Source of the DNA: Paracentrotus lividus
Lineage: Eukaryota > Echinodermata > Echinoidea > Camarodonta > Echinidae
Direction of reading: 5' to 3'
Assembly: GCA_940671915.1 (NCBI GenBank)
Contig: CALNVZ010001229.1
Coordinates: 1-64,000 of the forward strand
DNA: 64,000 bases
In this document: in pieces, positions 23,833-36,400 of the stretch
Position numbering within the stretch: position 1 is the first letter of the stretch
Layout: every line of letters begins with the position of its first letter
Position numbers and translations under genes: made by a program
Notes under the pieces: generated by a model
What the model saw: only the letters and a program-made list of their open reading frames with translations
The model's database searches: none
What the model was told of the DNA's origin: nothing

Positions 23833-25449
23833 GGGTACATCCAGGTAATATGGGCCAGCAGGTAATATGGGCCACCTGAAGCAAATCATGTCGTGACCGT
23901 CGACCGGTGACCGGTGTGAGCACCATACTGTTGTTCATATGAACTGTATAGGAAAATATATCGTCGTGAGAGCATCTGATGCCGAAATTTCTCTGAGAAA
24001 ATTGCTGAAAACCAACAAGGTAGGTAAAACTAGGGTTGGGCAAATAATGACTTTTTTCTGAAAAGTTATGTCAAACAAGTTCTTTCTATAGTCAAATTTG
24101 ATGTAGAATCCAAAAATAACAATAATTTTTGTGTACGATGAGGTCTGACGTCGCTAAAGTGCAAAAAACCAAAATAGTGTATTTTGCCCATTCATCACAC
24201 ACTTTATAGGTATAAACCGGTTTTATTTTGTTTCTTTATGGATTTTGATGGTTTAGAAGCTCAAATCTGACAATTTTATCATGACCAAATGTACCTAGTA
24301 TGGTTATAGGTGTTAATTAGTGATTTTGATATGAGGTGATTTTTGCTCGATATTGACTGAAACTAACTACCAAACTACACTAACAGTCAACTTAGGTAGG
24401 ATTAATCATGCTGGATTAATCATGTTGGGTTCCCTGACACCGAAAAGACATATAAAAACGCAATAAAAGTGGTTTATACGTATAAAAAGTATGATAATTG
24501 GGCATAATACGCTATTTTGGCGGCCATTTTGGTTTTTTGCACTTTAGCGACGTAAGACGTCATCGTATGCAAAAATAATTGTCATTTTCAGTTTCTACGT
24601 CGAATTTTACTATAGAAACAACTTGTTTGAAAAAAAAAGTTGAGATTCGCCCAACCCTAGTAAAACTTACGGCATTTTTTTACCCTGATGTAAAATTTGA
24701 TATTTCACAGAATGTGATGGTGACAGAGTGTTTGAGGGGGTAACCTCAATTGTTTTGTATATTTAGTAAGCTTATAGTTTCATTTTGATCATACTAGCGT
24801 GTACAGGCCAATTTGTTTTAGTGAAGGGGTGCAATGTGGCATTGAATGCTTGCCTGACACAGCAACATTAGTGCAGATAATATGGGACATCCAAAATGGC
24901 GGAAATTATTCTGGTACTTAGTATTGGGATGAGGCATCAATCTCTTTGCTACAATTTTTTTTGGGGGGTATATTCACAGTATATGATTAATATAAACAAC
25001 TTATTGTAGGCCTATATTGACTCGTATAATGAAAATAATATTTGAATAATATTTATTTTAAAAAATAAAATAATATACAAAATACATAACAATGAAATAA
25101 ATAGGATTTACTGAAGGGTCTTATAGTTTCAAATTATATCTTAAAGTTAATGATTTTGAACATTTTAAGCAAATTCCAGACATGGTAGAGTCATTGAAGT
25201 TTTTAAAACATACATTAAATACATGTGCCCATATTACCTGCACATGCAGGTAATATGGGCACTTTGCTAATGACGTCAACATTTGAATATTGCAGACAGG
25301 GGGGTTGGTGATAATTGTTTTTCTTCACAATAAAAGTTAGAGCATTAGTTATTGATTCCTATAAACAAAGATTAGACTGTGTGTCATTTCGTAATTTTAT
25401 GCAAATTAGGCAAATGAGCTTAGGGGGCCCATATTACCTGCATGTACCC
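23833..25449 (-). mobile_element. Family A element, copy 2
   Basis: TA at 23831-23832 and 25450-25451. The tandem tip is at the left (CAGGTAATATGGGCC twice, period 17). The palindrome of head-to-head tips at 25225-25262 lies 187 bp from the right end and is next to TGACGTCA. Reverse orientation to copy 1. It sits within the left arm of the giant palindrome; the right arm reads across the site. About 981 bp without the nested hAT-like insertion. Confidence 0.9.
24032..24659. mobile_element. hAT-like foldback MITE nested in family A copy 2
   Basis: AGGGTTGGGCAAATAATGAC and the inverse CGCCCAACCCTA form the ends. GTAAAACT is repeated exactly at 24024-24031 and 24660-24667, the 8-bp duplication of hAT elements. 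Family A copy 1 has one GTAAAACT-equivalent there and no insert. Inverted arms extend about 190 bp, including TTTTGCACTTTAGCGACGT. Confidence 0.85.
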
Positions 25450-28415
25450 TATGCAAATGGTCAGTGTGGGTCAATATGGTAACAACCGCCAAAGTGGATA
25501 CAAATAATTTACCTTTTGCCCGCACTGACCATTCCTTTATCATGTATATGCAAATGGTCAGTGTGGGTCAAAATGGTAACAACCGCCAATTAAGTGGATG
25601 CAAGTAATTTACCATTTAGTCTATAACGCAACTCTTGTATTGAGTTTAATGTTTGTAGATGCTCATCCCCGTTAAAACTTCTTGTTTTCCCCACTCAAAT
25701 ACTTCTGGCCACTTTGGCCGCTTTTTGGTCAAAGGTACCTAAGCACTAATTTTATGTCATTTTTAAAATTCTAAATAGAATAAGATTTCAATCACTAAGC
25801 GTATATTGTAAATTTGTATATAAAGAATAACAATCGTGTTATCGCCATGATGTTATAAGTACTCACAGTAAGAGTAAATTCCAATCTGATCATACTAATT
25901 CAAGATGACCAATAGTGTAGTTTCCATAGCAAAATGAATTCTATATAATGACTTATGTTTCATGTGACTTCAAATACACATATCCGTGATCTGATGACGA
26001 TTTGGAATATCGCAATTGAAGAAAGAATGTCATGAAAATGTATTTCAACGACTTTCAATGACTTGACCATTTTAGCAAAGCCAGTTATTATATGTTGCTT
26101 GACATGTGTCATGAGCGAGTCCAGTGTCCTTAACCAAGGCTCCAGCAATGCTTCCTCTCAGGAAAGCATTTCAACCAGGCGAGGAGAATACATACCCTCC
26201 TGGAAACAAATAATTAACTGGCAACTAATGAATATTGTGACGTTAAGGGTAAATGAGAGCCACAAATATTTGGTCAAGATCTGAAGGATGTCTAGTGGGT
26301 CATCTCCATCTCCTGAAAGGATGGAAGAAAGTGCCTACAACTTCTTCAAGTTGTCTTTGATCGTTAATGCCTAGACGCCCCGATGGCAAACAAGGTTTTA
26401 ATTGTATGATAAATTGCATGGACGTGGTTGACATTATTTACTAGTCATTAGAGCCGTGAGAATCATGTTGATCTTTTCACATTCTTGATAGGAGAAACAA
26501 CGTCTTCTTTGATGAGAACTGCCACAATAATTATTATGCATGCCATTATACCTGTAATACTATCTTGGGTCCTGTACATGGATACCATTCATCCTGAAAT
26601 AATGGAACAACTTATACGAGATGGCTTATCTGTGCCTTAGAAGTTGTCATCGTTCATTTGCAAGGCAGCTAGTTGACCAATCTGTGGACACCTCCATCAT
26701 GGCTGCTACAGGATCTCGATGACCAAGCAGGGAATATCTCTACTAAAATCAGAGAGCAGGCTATAGAAGCATTATTAGTCAGTCATCTTTTTACTTGGCA
26801 GAATCCTTCACTTAAATTATAAGCAAGGGTCTTTCTAACCTTGAAGGGTATTTCATATATCCCGAAGGGATGAGTTTGTACCATTGCCCAAGAGGTTAGC
26901 ATGTCGTTCTTCACATCACCAGGCATCTTTTATCTTTCTGCTAGAAAGCACAGTTCAGTATAATTGGTCAAAGACTCTTCAAGTGAACAACTCTGGTGTC
27001 AATATCTTGCACTCGTTCAAGTCTCCATGGAACTTCTTGTCCTTGGACCTACTAAGTTCATGGCTTGGATCAAGACCACTCTAAAGGACCCAAATATAAA
27101 GTATATACAAGCACATAATGGCATGCTTAATTGTGGCAGTTCACTTCAAAGAAGACATTGATTGTTTTTCCTATCATGAATGTGAACAGATCAACATGGT
27201 TCTCACAGCTCTACTGAACTGTAAGCACAGAGTTAACCATGTCCACTCATTTCATCCCAAAGTGGATTTACACCATGTTTGTCACACTAGTGTCTTACAG
27301 AAACGATCAAAGACAACCATGACGGAGTTATAGACACTTTCTTCCAGGAGATAACTGGACATCCTCCAAGATCTTGACCAAAATATCTGTAGCTTTCATT
27401 TGCCTCTTCACATTACAAGAAGACTTCAATATGTTATCATGAACGATAATTATTCAAGAGGACATGACTTCTCCACCCTATTTGAAATGTTTTCCCGATA
27501 GAAAGGCAATGAGGACATTGGTCATGTTGGTTTATAATACTGGACTCGCTCAGGACACATATCTAGCAACATGTAAACCGCCTTTGTTATAATGGTTAAG
27601 TCATAGATGACATTTTAATGACATTCTTCTTTAATTATTATATTTCTTGGGGATATTTCAAATCGTCAACAGATCATGCAGATATACAATTATATAGTTA
27701 TATGAAAATTAATTATATCACTATCTAGATTTCATGTTGCTATGGAAATCATATAATTACTGGTCAGCTTGGGTCAGCATGATCAGCTAGGAATTTTCTC
27801 TTTCTGTGTTTTGCTTACACGATCATTCCGCTTTTACAATTTTTATTCTTTACATATAATTTAAACAATACAGGCTGAGTGATTGAAATTGTATTAAAAA
27901 AAAAAAAAAAAAAAAAAATGACATAAAATTATTGCTCAACTTTTGACCCAAAAGTGGCCAAAATAACCAGACTTAATGTGTGCGACAAACAATCAGTTTT
28001 AACGCGGATTGGCATTAACAAACATTGAAATCAAGACAATTAGTGCATTGTAGACTAAATAATGGATTACTGTATACACTTTGGCGGTTGTTGCAATTTT
28101 AGCCCACATTGACCATTTACATATAGGAATGGTCAGTGCGGGTCAAAGTGGTAAGAACCGCCACAGTGGACATTACAATGATTAAATCACAGGAAATACC
28201 ACAGATTTTCAGGCTTGTCATATTTGTGCGTGCCTTTTGTTGTGAAAGCAAATATCAAACATTTTTTTTTTGTTCTTTTAATAGTTCATGGTCAGCATGC
28301 TAAGTAGGGAGTGGAGAATGTGCACATATTGTGTGCGGGGTAAATCTGTTTCTGATGACCGGTATGATATTAAAAACAATTTGTCTGTTAAGTGCTTAGA
28401 GACACAGTCTAACTA

Positions 28416-29415
28416 CACTGTTCGTCATAAAGGTGGAATATTTTTTTATGGCTCAAGCGACATTATGTTGCTCCGTTATTAATTTCTTGAATGTGTTTGT
28501 CACCGCTTTCACTTTCTGGGATCCTCGGTATATCTTGGACGCTCCCTAAACCCTTCCCGGGGACTTTTCTTTAATAAAGTTTGTCACCCCCAGAAGATGG
28601 CCATTTTCGTCATTTTTTCTTATTTTTGGGGCCCTGTTTTTGTTCACGCGACCCACCAAGGCCCCCTCAGTCCTACCCCAAGGAAACACGTCTGATGTGG
28701 AGATTCGTTATGGTTCTTTAAATTAAATCTAGATTTATGGTTACAGGCTCGACTCTTTTGTCTAGGGGAGGGGTCAAAATTTATTTTGATTGGGGTTCAA
28801 CATTCATTTTATTCATTTTTACACCATGGAAATTTCTATCTTCCCTAAATTGTATTGTAAAATCTCAACCAAACATAAATCAAAATAAAATATTATCAAT
28901 AATGACTATTTACAGCCTTGTCATCAAGGCTAAACAAAATTTAAGGGGAAAATTATGATATTTAAGGGTTAAAGGTGGTTTCTCATTTCTTTTGTTTTCA
29001 GCATAAAGATGGAATAAAATATTCCGAATTTTCACCAATCTCGTTATTTACTTCAACCCCTCCCCTAGATAAGAGACCTCAGCCTGTCCCCATGAATATA
29101 GATTTAACTTAAAGAACAATATAAAACAGTACACCTCAGTCGCGTTTCCTGGGGGCAGGACTGAAGGGGGCTTGATTGGCCGGGAAAACAAAAAGGGGCC
29201 CCAAAATTAGAAAAAAAAAATTAAAAATGGGCATCACGGGGGTTGACAAAACTTTTTTTGGAAAAAGGTCCATGTGAAGGGTTGGGAGAATGTCCAAGAT
29301 ATAGCCAGGTTCCCAAAGTGTAAAAGCAGGGACAAACATATTCAGGAAGTTAAAGTCAGAGCAAAATCATGTCTCTATAGCGGCAAAAAATATTCTACCT
29401 TTATGACGGACAGTG
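28416..29415. mobile_element. Mariner-like element nested in the right arm
   Basis: CACTGTTCGTCATAAAGGTG and the inverse of CACTGTCCGTCATAAAGGTA end exactly 1000 bp apart between TA at 28414-28415 and 29416-29417. The left arm of the giant palindrome lacks it. Inside, AGGGGAGGGGT-type segments at about 28763 and 29057 form a second inverted pair. No transposase ORF. Confidence 0.8.
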
Positions 29416-30216
29416 TATGTTTTAGGCACTGTATTTATTGTAAATCGTATTTTTATTTCATTTGGGCTAATGGTCAACCTTCGGCCAATAAGTGACCAAT
29501 AAGTGACCAGAACCTGATGGGTAGGTTGAATAAGACCTCTATTTTTGAAATCAGCATCAATTGTTGCCACTTCTCTACCACTAGTCAACTCTTTAGTGAA
29601 ATGAGTTGAACGAAAGGATAATACATCTACATAATTATACACGTGTATACACTAATACACGCATTACATAGGCCTGTATAGCAAAATCCTGCAAAATGGC
29701 AAAATGGTCACTTCCGGTCAAACTGGCCTAAATGACCAGGGCAGTCCAAATATGTTAGGAAAACGGTATGGGAGTATTGTTTTAGACCCAAGGAAGTTTT
29801 TTTAATGGTTTGGGGGTGGGAAGACCACCACTTGGATGACTCTGATGGTCATTTTGGTCTAATTTTGGCCCCCAAAATGATAAAAATGACAATTTTTGGC
29901 CGAAATCGACCAAAATGACCCCTTCAGTGACCCACCGAGTCAATAAAACTACTTTTTCTAGAATCAGCGCACATTTTTACATCAGATAGGTTTTAAAAAT
30001 CCCATTCATCTGCAAAAATTATAGAAATAAAATACCCTTGACCACAAGTGACCAAAATGGTCATTTTTGGACAGAAATTGGCCAAAATGGCCGAAGTGTC
30101 ACGGGTACGGTCAGTAAGAGTGACATTTTTGGAATCAGCGCAAAAATTTACTTTAGATAGGACCTTCAAACCTTCCCCAGCAAAAATGCTGATTAACGGC
30201 CCTTGGCTCCTAGGGT

Positions 30217-30615
30217 AGCAAGGGCAGCGTGCGCTATAATAAGCCAAGAATGCGAAATTTATACAACTATTTCAGTCCTCTATCTGCACTTTGCGGAGCT
30301 GTGCGGACCTGTGCGGGCTAAAACTGAGATTTTGCAACTCTTGTAGATTTTGATTTTGTGAACGGAATTTCCTGATTCTAACATATTCAGAAAGAAGAAA
30401 TTCTAAACCTACCTATCATGCACATTTTATGGTATTTTATCATATCTGAATATTGTAAAAGTATTGGTGAAAGATATGGAACAAAAACCTATATTCAGTT
30501 CGGTATAAGTGACAAGAAAAGTAGTTATTTTTGCATGATTCCAAAAGAAAATTACATATTTGGAAAGAATGAAATTTTAGCTTCAAAACGTAGTAACTTT
30601 TAATATCCTTTACTT
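30217..30615. other. Unassigned spacer
   Basis: A/T-rich after a short GTGCGGACCTGTGCGGGC repeat near 30300. Nothing further supported. Confidence 0.45.
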
Positions 30616-30887
30616 TTTATACCGGTCAGGAGCTAGCAAAATATAAAGCAAGTCCAAAATACAGAAAATGCGGCTTTTTGATTGGCTGCGTGAATCAAGG
30701 ATTGATGCGAGCGGGGATTTTGAAACACGTGGGAGCCGTTACCTGACCCCTCAGTGACCTTTGGTGCGTGGTGAGATTCGCATCAGCCAATCAAATCACA
30801 CTCAAAATCAGACCAGCCAATCAAATCGCAGTTATTGAAGCAATTTTGTATTTGCTGCACATTTAGCTAGCTCCTGACTGGTATAAA
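30616..30887. mobile_element. Palindromic MITE
   Basis: TTTATACCGGTCAGGAGCTA at the left is inverted at the right (TAGCTCCTGACTGGTATAAA). Inner arms share TTTTTGATTGGCTG and its complement. 272 bp. Confidence 0.65.
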
Positions 30888-31261
30888 TCTTGAAATACCA
30901 TGTTTGGTGTATTTTTGGAAAGCTGAAGAGTTGCTGAAGATTATGAACCTATTTTCTCGTCGAATCATTGAAAATAAAGCGTATTTGTGGCTAGTTATTC
31001 AAAAAATTCCCAAACGGATTTTAACGCAAAATATATCCAACAATTTCTACTATTTTGAAAGACATATTTTCTTTCTTATTAAGGAATATATATTTTGATA
31101 GTATGATAATGCTAATGCCGAAAATTTCATGTCAAATAGTCATTTCTATGCAATTATAACTGCACAAAGACAGGGGTACAAGCTGCTCATTACGTATTCA
31201 AACACACAAACTCATGAATACGAGTTGTATAAAAACGAGCGATTTCGAAAGCGCTGCCGGT

Positions 31262-31390
31262 GGACTCTTTCTACTCAGGCAGGTGCATGCCGTTGCTATG
31301 ACAGCTGGCTGACGTATCATTGTTGTCATAGCATCTGCATGCACCTGCCTGAGAATGCCATCCCTGCACTTCTTATTGTAAATAAGTTTC
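31262..31390. repeat. Inverted repeat with CACCTGCCTGAGAATGC motif
   Basis: TCAGGCAGGTGCATGCCGTT (31276) pairs with ATGCACCTGCCTGAGAATGC (31339-31358) around CATAGCATCTG-type sequence. The same CATGCACCTGCCTGAGAATG occurs once at about 22639, just outside the giant palindrome. Confidence 0.5.
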
Positions 31391-31922
31391 ACCATATAGC
31401 TATTGTGGCCATTTTGGATTTATGTTTATTATGCAAATTGCTCAAGGTTGTCCGTTTGGCAACCAAGCTAAAATTGTTGATTTATCACATGAGATCATAA
31501 ATCAGCAACAAAAAAGAAAAAAGAAAAAAGAAAGACATTCAGTAGAAACAACACTTCTAGGTTCACTACACAAGGTATAGGAGCGTCAAATGGAGTATTA
31601 ACTAGTGTGATTAGCGGAATGGTGTATACCTAAAAAAATAATGTACGTTACTAGCGGACGCAACCTGACGTCACATAATTAAATGTATCTGCCAATGCGC
31701 AAATATAATGGAGCCGCTATTGTCCTCAGACAATTGAGTCCGCAGAATGTATTCAATTCGAGTGTTATCTCGCACTCAATATTAATACTAACTGAAACAC
31801 TATTTTCTATAGTACGTACAGTGAAGCTCTAAGTCTCATTAATAATTCGGCTTTATATCTGGCTTCAATAGAACATCAATAATCGGATAATCGCTAGAGT
31901 CCAAACTAAATTAAACGACGAT
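31391..31922 (+). other. Region upstream of the ankyrin gene
   Basis: A/T-rich, with an AAAAAAG-type run at 31510-31535 and the CRE-like site. A promoter and possible 5' untranslated exon are expected here, but no core-promoter motif is decisive. Confidence 0.4.
31666..31673. promoter_or_regulatory. CRE-like site TGACGTCA upstream of the ankyrin gene
   Basis: A perfect TGACGTCA palindrome lies about 320 bp upstream of the main ATG, in a stretch free of recognised repeats. This is the ATF/CREB consensus. No clear TATA box was seen nearby. The same octamer also occurs inside transposons in this window (about 220, 25270 and 46765), so chance or repeat origin is possible. Confidence 0.3.
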
Positions 31923-31991
31923 ATGAAGCCACCATATTTATATTGGAAATTAAGCCTCTCGGGGATTCGTTCGATGCCCTTACAATCATGA
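31923..31991 (+). other. Upstream ORF whose stop overlaps the main start (ATGA)
   Basis: ATG at 31923 opens a 22-codon frame ending in TGA 31989-31991. The stop overlaps the ankyrin ATG (31988-31990) as ATGA. The uORF ATG has G at -3 and the main ATG has A at -3. It matters only if transcription starts upstream of 31923, which the sequence cannot show. It could regulate the main frame by termination-reinitiation, or it may be coincidence. Confidence 0.4.
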
Positions 31992-33460
31992 ATGACAGGA
32001 ATCAACAGCTCCATGATGCCGCATCACGAGGTGATCTAGAAACCTTAGACACTCTGTTAAAACAGGGTTACAGCGTAAATCAAATAGACAAAGATTGGAA
32101 CACACCTTTACATATTGCAGTTGAGAAGGACAATTATGCAATTACTGAGTTGCTCATTAAACACAAGGCTGATGAGGAGCAGGTAAACAAAAATGGAATA
32201 TCCCCGTTTTATTGCGCTGTCGCGATTGGACACATTAAAATAGCAAAACTTCTTCTAGGCCATGGAAGTAATCTGCACAAAGCAAACTATTCCGTTGAAT
32301 ATCCATTACACCACGCTGCTGGTAATGGTTACCTTGATGTTGCCAAACATCTGATCAGTCAAGGAGCCGAGATCGATAAGCGGAATAAGTACGGTCAAAC
32401 TGCATTACACGAAGCTGCTGATAATCGACATGTTGATGTGATCGAATATCTCATCAGTCAAGGAGCTAAGATTAATCATTGCGACGATCATGAATGGACT
32501 GCATTACACTATGCTGCTATGAATGGTCATCTTGATGTCATCAAATATCTGATCAGTAAAGAGGCTGAGATTAATCGCCATGATAGGAAAAAAATCACTG
32601 CATTACACTATGCTGCTGAGAATGGTCATTTAGATGTCGTCAAGTATTTGATCAGTCAAAACGCTAAGATTAATGGGAGTAACAATTACGTTAAGACAGC
32701 ACTACACTCTGCTGCTCAGAACGGTAATTTTGATGTCGTCAAGTATTTGATCAGTCAAGGAGCTGATATCAATGGGGGTAACAGATACGTTGATACTGCA
32801 TTACACTATGCTGCTAAGAATGGTCATCTTGATGTCATCAAATATCTGATCAGTCAAGTAGCTGATATTAATGGGGGTAATAAATACAATGAGACTGCAT
32901 TACACTATGCTGCTGAGAATGGTCATCTTGATGTCATCGAATATCTAATCAGTCAGGGAGCTGAGGGGCATAAGAGGACTGACATGTGCGGTCGGACTGC
33001 ATTACATCCCGCTGCTAAAAAAGGATATGTAGATGTCGTCAAATTCCTGATCAGTCAAGGAGCTCAGATTAATGGTGGTGATAATGAAGGTTGGACTGCA
33101 TTACACTTGGCAGCTTCGAACGGTCATTTAGATGTCATCAAATATCTGATCAGTCAAGAAGCCGATGCCGATAAGGGTAATGACGACGAATGTACTGCTT
33201 TACATCTTGCTGCTAAGAATGGACATGGTGAAGTTACTAAGAGTTTGGTAACCAATAGAGCTAATGTGACGAAATGTGATAAGGATGGTTGGACACCTTT
33301 GCACCATGCTGTCAAATCCGGTCATAGTAAGGTTGTCACAGTCCTTCTATCAGTAGGAGCACGTTACGACGTAGACGATGCTGACAGTCAGACACCTCTA
33401 CAGCTAGCTTTAAGCCTTGGCCATGAAGACATTGTTGGTCTCTTCAACGATTGTTGTACG
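31988..33460 (+). CDS. Exon 1: 15 ankyrin repeats
   Basis: Open for 491 codons. Repeats of 33 residues recur in perfect register with the core TALHYAAENGHLDVIKYLIS and a loop xADINGGN; I count 15, of which 6-12 are the most alike and probably young duplicates. The first in-frame ATG is 31988; an in-frame stop (TAA 31907-31909) lies upstream, so no longer N-terminus is possible without an upstream exon. The frame runs on to TAA 33476-33478. However, GTAATC at 33461 is a plausible phase-0 donor, and the next exon resumes in phase 0 with another ankyrin repeat. If unspliced, the transcript would encode an ankyrin-only protein ending 5 codons later. Confidence 0.9.
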
Positions 33461-36400
33461 GTAATCACAGCACTGTAATCATAAGTCATTTGACATAAAA
33501 TACATAGGGCCATGTGTTATAAGTTCGCCGCCTAGCTTTTGCGTTACATGCCAATTTGCCTACAAACAGCACTTTTTGCACTTCAAGGACCTGTATCTCG
33601 AAAAGTATACACCCTACTATATCAAAACTATACATTTTCGGAAAGGAAATTCCTCAAAGAATCTAAATCTGCATTGAAAAAAATTATACTAGGTGCATGA
33701 TAAAAATGTTATTAGGAAAACTTTCAGAAAATTAAGATTTTTAAAAATTTTCATTGTTTTTATCGTCTAGTCATCCATAATCACCCAAATATTAATCATA
33801 TTATTATATTCTGGTAGAGAATATTCAGACATTTTAAACAAGATATAATTCATAATGGTTTACAATTTTAGAATGAAAAATATAACGATCTGAAATTTAG
33901 CCCTGAAAAATATCATTTTTCAAATTCATGAGGGGGGACCTGCCAAGTACTGTTGCACCATCAAACGTATTTTTTAAGTGATTTGGTGCTAAATTTACAA
34001 TCATAGCCTAAAAATTGGCAGAGATATTGCAGTTTTCTTAATGGTACTACAATATCTGTAATTCCTAATAACTTTGCACAGGAGGCATCGCTTTTTTTAG
34101 GTCAAATAACGGTTGTCGAGTCTTCCAGGGTATTATTGTAACATCAAACCTATTGTTCAGTTATTTCATGATATAAAGCTGTTTATAAGCTTTAGTTTGG
34201 TGCGCACCCCTACTGTCCCAAACCTAAACCATTGTAACTCCACCAGAATGTTATCTATAACAATGAAACTTTACAGGGAGCTAGCACAGTAACATAGCTT
34301 CAAAATTATATAAAATTTATTACGTAAACTTTCTTACTTTGGAAAAATTTGACAATTCAATGCTGAAAAATAGCAAAAAGCGTAACAGCACCACCCTATT
34401 TGGGTGGCGAGTTTATAACACACGACCATAGATAATTCGATACAATGACACAGATGATTTTGATATAGCAACCTAATCTAAGAAATCTAAGATATCCATT
34501 CTGAAGTTTAAAATGCAACAGAAAACTATAGGCCTTTTGATCGGGTATATATTTACGACATAGATATTCGTACTCAGTAGTAATTTTTAAAAAAGAGGAC
34601 ACCTATTAGGGAAGCTAAAATTAAGAACTTGATCCCATTTCAGACGTGTAGGCCTGTTGGACAGTGAACGTATTAAAAATGAAGGGATATTAATTCGTTT
34701 TTCTTTTTAAAGTCCCAGACCGGGCCGAGAAATGAAAACCAAATTAACATATAAAACGAAAGCTAATATTTCTTCATAATACAACAATTCCCAATTTAAG
34801 CATTTGTATCTCCCATCTAGAAAGTATTTCATTAAAAAGGTGATCGAACCTCAACCAGGCCATCCCTCCCAAGTACTCGAAAAAGTACCCCTATTATAAT
34901 GGCGCGGCTGATGACGTCAAAAAATGTTAAAGGAATGCTACATGCTAAATGCTGAATGAATTTGCCCTTTCATTTCATAACAATAGAATTCTAGCACACA
35001 TGGGGTCTATTGTTCTGACATAGCAATACAAACGTGTTTTCTAAAGGCGAAATCCAATCATGCCTGGCAGTAGCATTCCCTTAAACTTCTTTGACGTCAT
35101 CAACCGCGCCATTAAAATAGGGGTAACTTTTCGGGTATTTGGGAGGGATGGCCTGGTTTAGGTTCGATCACCTTTTTATGAATACTGTTATGAAAATTGA
35201 ATTTATTTTGGGGTATTTATGTTATACACCTACTCAGCTTTAAATCGATGTAAGGTTGTATTTACTCCGTCAACGGTCTTTTAAAAAAAGTATAAAGACC
35301 TGTATTAGGTTACACTACGCTCACGACACAACATTAGCAAATTTGGTGCATTAAGAAAAATTAGCTCCTGTTAATAATTTACTCGAAAATGATTTTAATG
35401 GAAAATTTGAAATGCATTATATTGCATTCGATCAGACTAAACATGCTTAATGGCAATTCTTGAATCTTTTTATTTATTTATTTTTTCAATCAAGGATAAA
35501 AACGATGGTTTACCAGATATCCACCTTGCGATACAACATGGCGATTCCCCTGATATTGAGAGGTTAGTTTCTCAAGGAGCTGATCTCAATATCCTTTCAT
35601 CTGACGGCCAGACGTCTCTCCATAAAGCTGTTCAACTATGCTACAAAAAGGACAGGAATGTGACAGAAACAGACACGCTCAGAAAGGTTGGTAAACATAA
35701 ACATGAAATCATGAGTATGATATTTAGATATGATCATCATTTGATATAATAGTAATTTCATTAAAAATAAGCATATGATATATAATGCTAATTAATTTTT
35801 ATTTGTAACTAATTGTAATAAAATCTTAAAGATTAAAACTTTCTAACTTCTAAAATTTTGGTCAGTCTGAAAATACAATCTATCAAATTTTATAGACCTT
35901 AACATAAAAAGAAACATTACATGATATAACATATTTCATATCACTTGAAAAAAAAAAAAAATTATCTCAAATCATTTTACATGTGCATAACAGTACTATC
36001 ATGATTTTTTTTTTAAAGTCTCGACAAATTAGCTATATTCTTTTCAATATACAAAAAAAAATAAAATAAAATAAAAAAATAAAATAAAAAATTGGAGTGT
36101 TCATAAGAAATCCATATTATTTATATCATTTTATCGTACCTCTCATGAATAGTGATGCATGCTCTCTGTCTAAGTTGATTTATATATGTACTCAGATCTC
36201 AGTAGAGTTTTATGATGGTGAACTACCACCTGAGAAGGCGTTGGTGTTCTATCTACTAGAGAATGGCGCCAAGTCGTATGTGAGGGACAAGACAGGAAAC
36301 CTACCAATACACTATGCAAAGGACGGAGTGGTCAGGCAAATGATTCTATCAAGGTAAAATTGAGTCCATTATGAGAAAAATTGTAGGCAGAATTTTTGTT

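Larger units (their letters stand above)
22741..30215. mobile_element. Giant palindromic element, 7.5 kb with nests
   Basis: CCCTAGGAGCCAAGGGCC at 22741 is inverted at 30215, and TA flanks both ends (22739-22740, 30216-30217). Arms can be followed inward through 23830 against 28120, 25450-25840 against 27800-28110, 26050-26340 against 27300-27780, and 26430-26600 against 27050-27200, to a centre near 26800. Subtracting nested elements, each arm is about 2.4 kb. The core reads open only in short pieces. No transposase recognised. Confidence 0.8.

Noticed and set aside
36354..36370. Direct splicing of exon 3 to the ZU5 exon
   Set aside because: Phases disagree (2 against 1) and would shift ZU5 out of frame; the 35-nt exon at 55530 resolves this.
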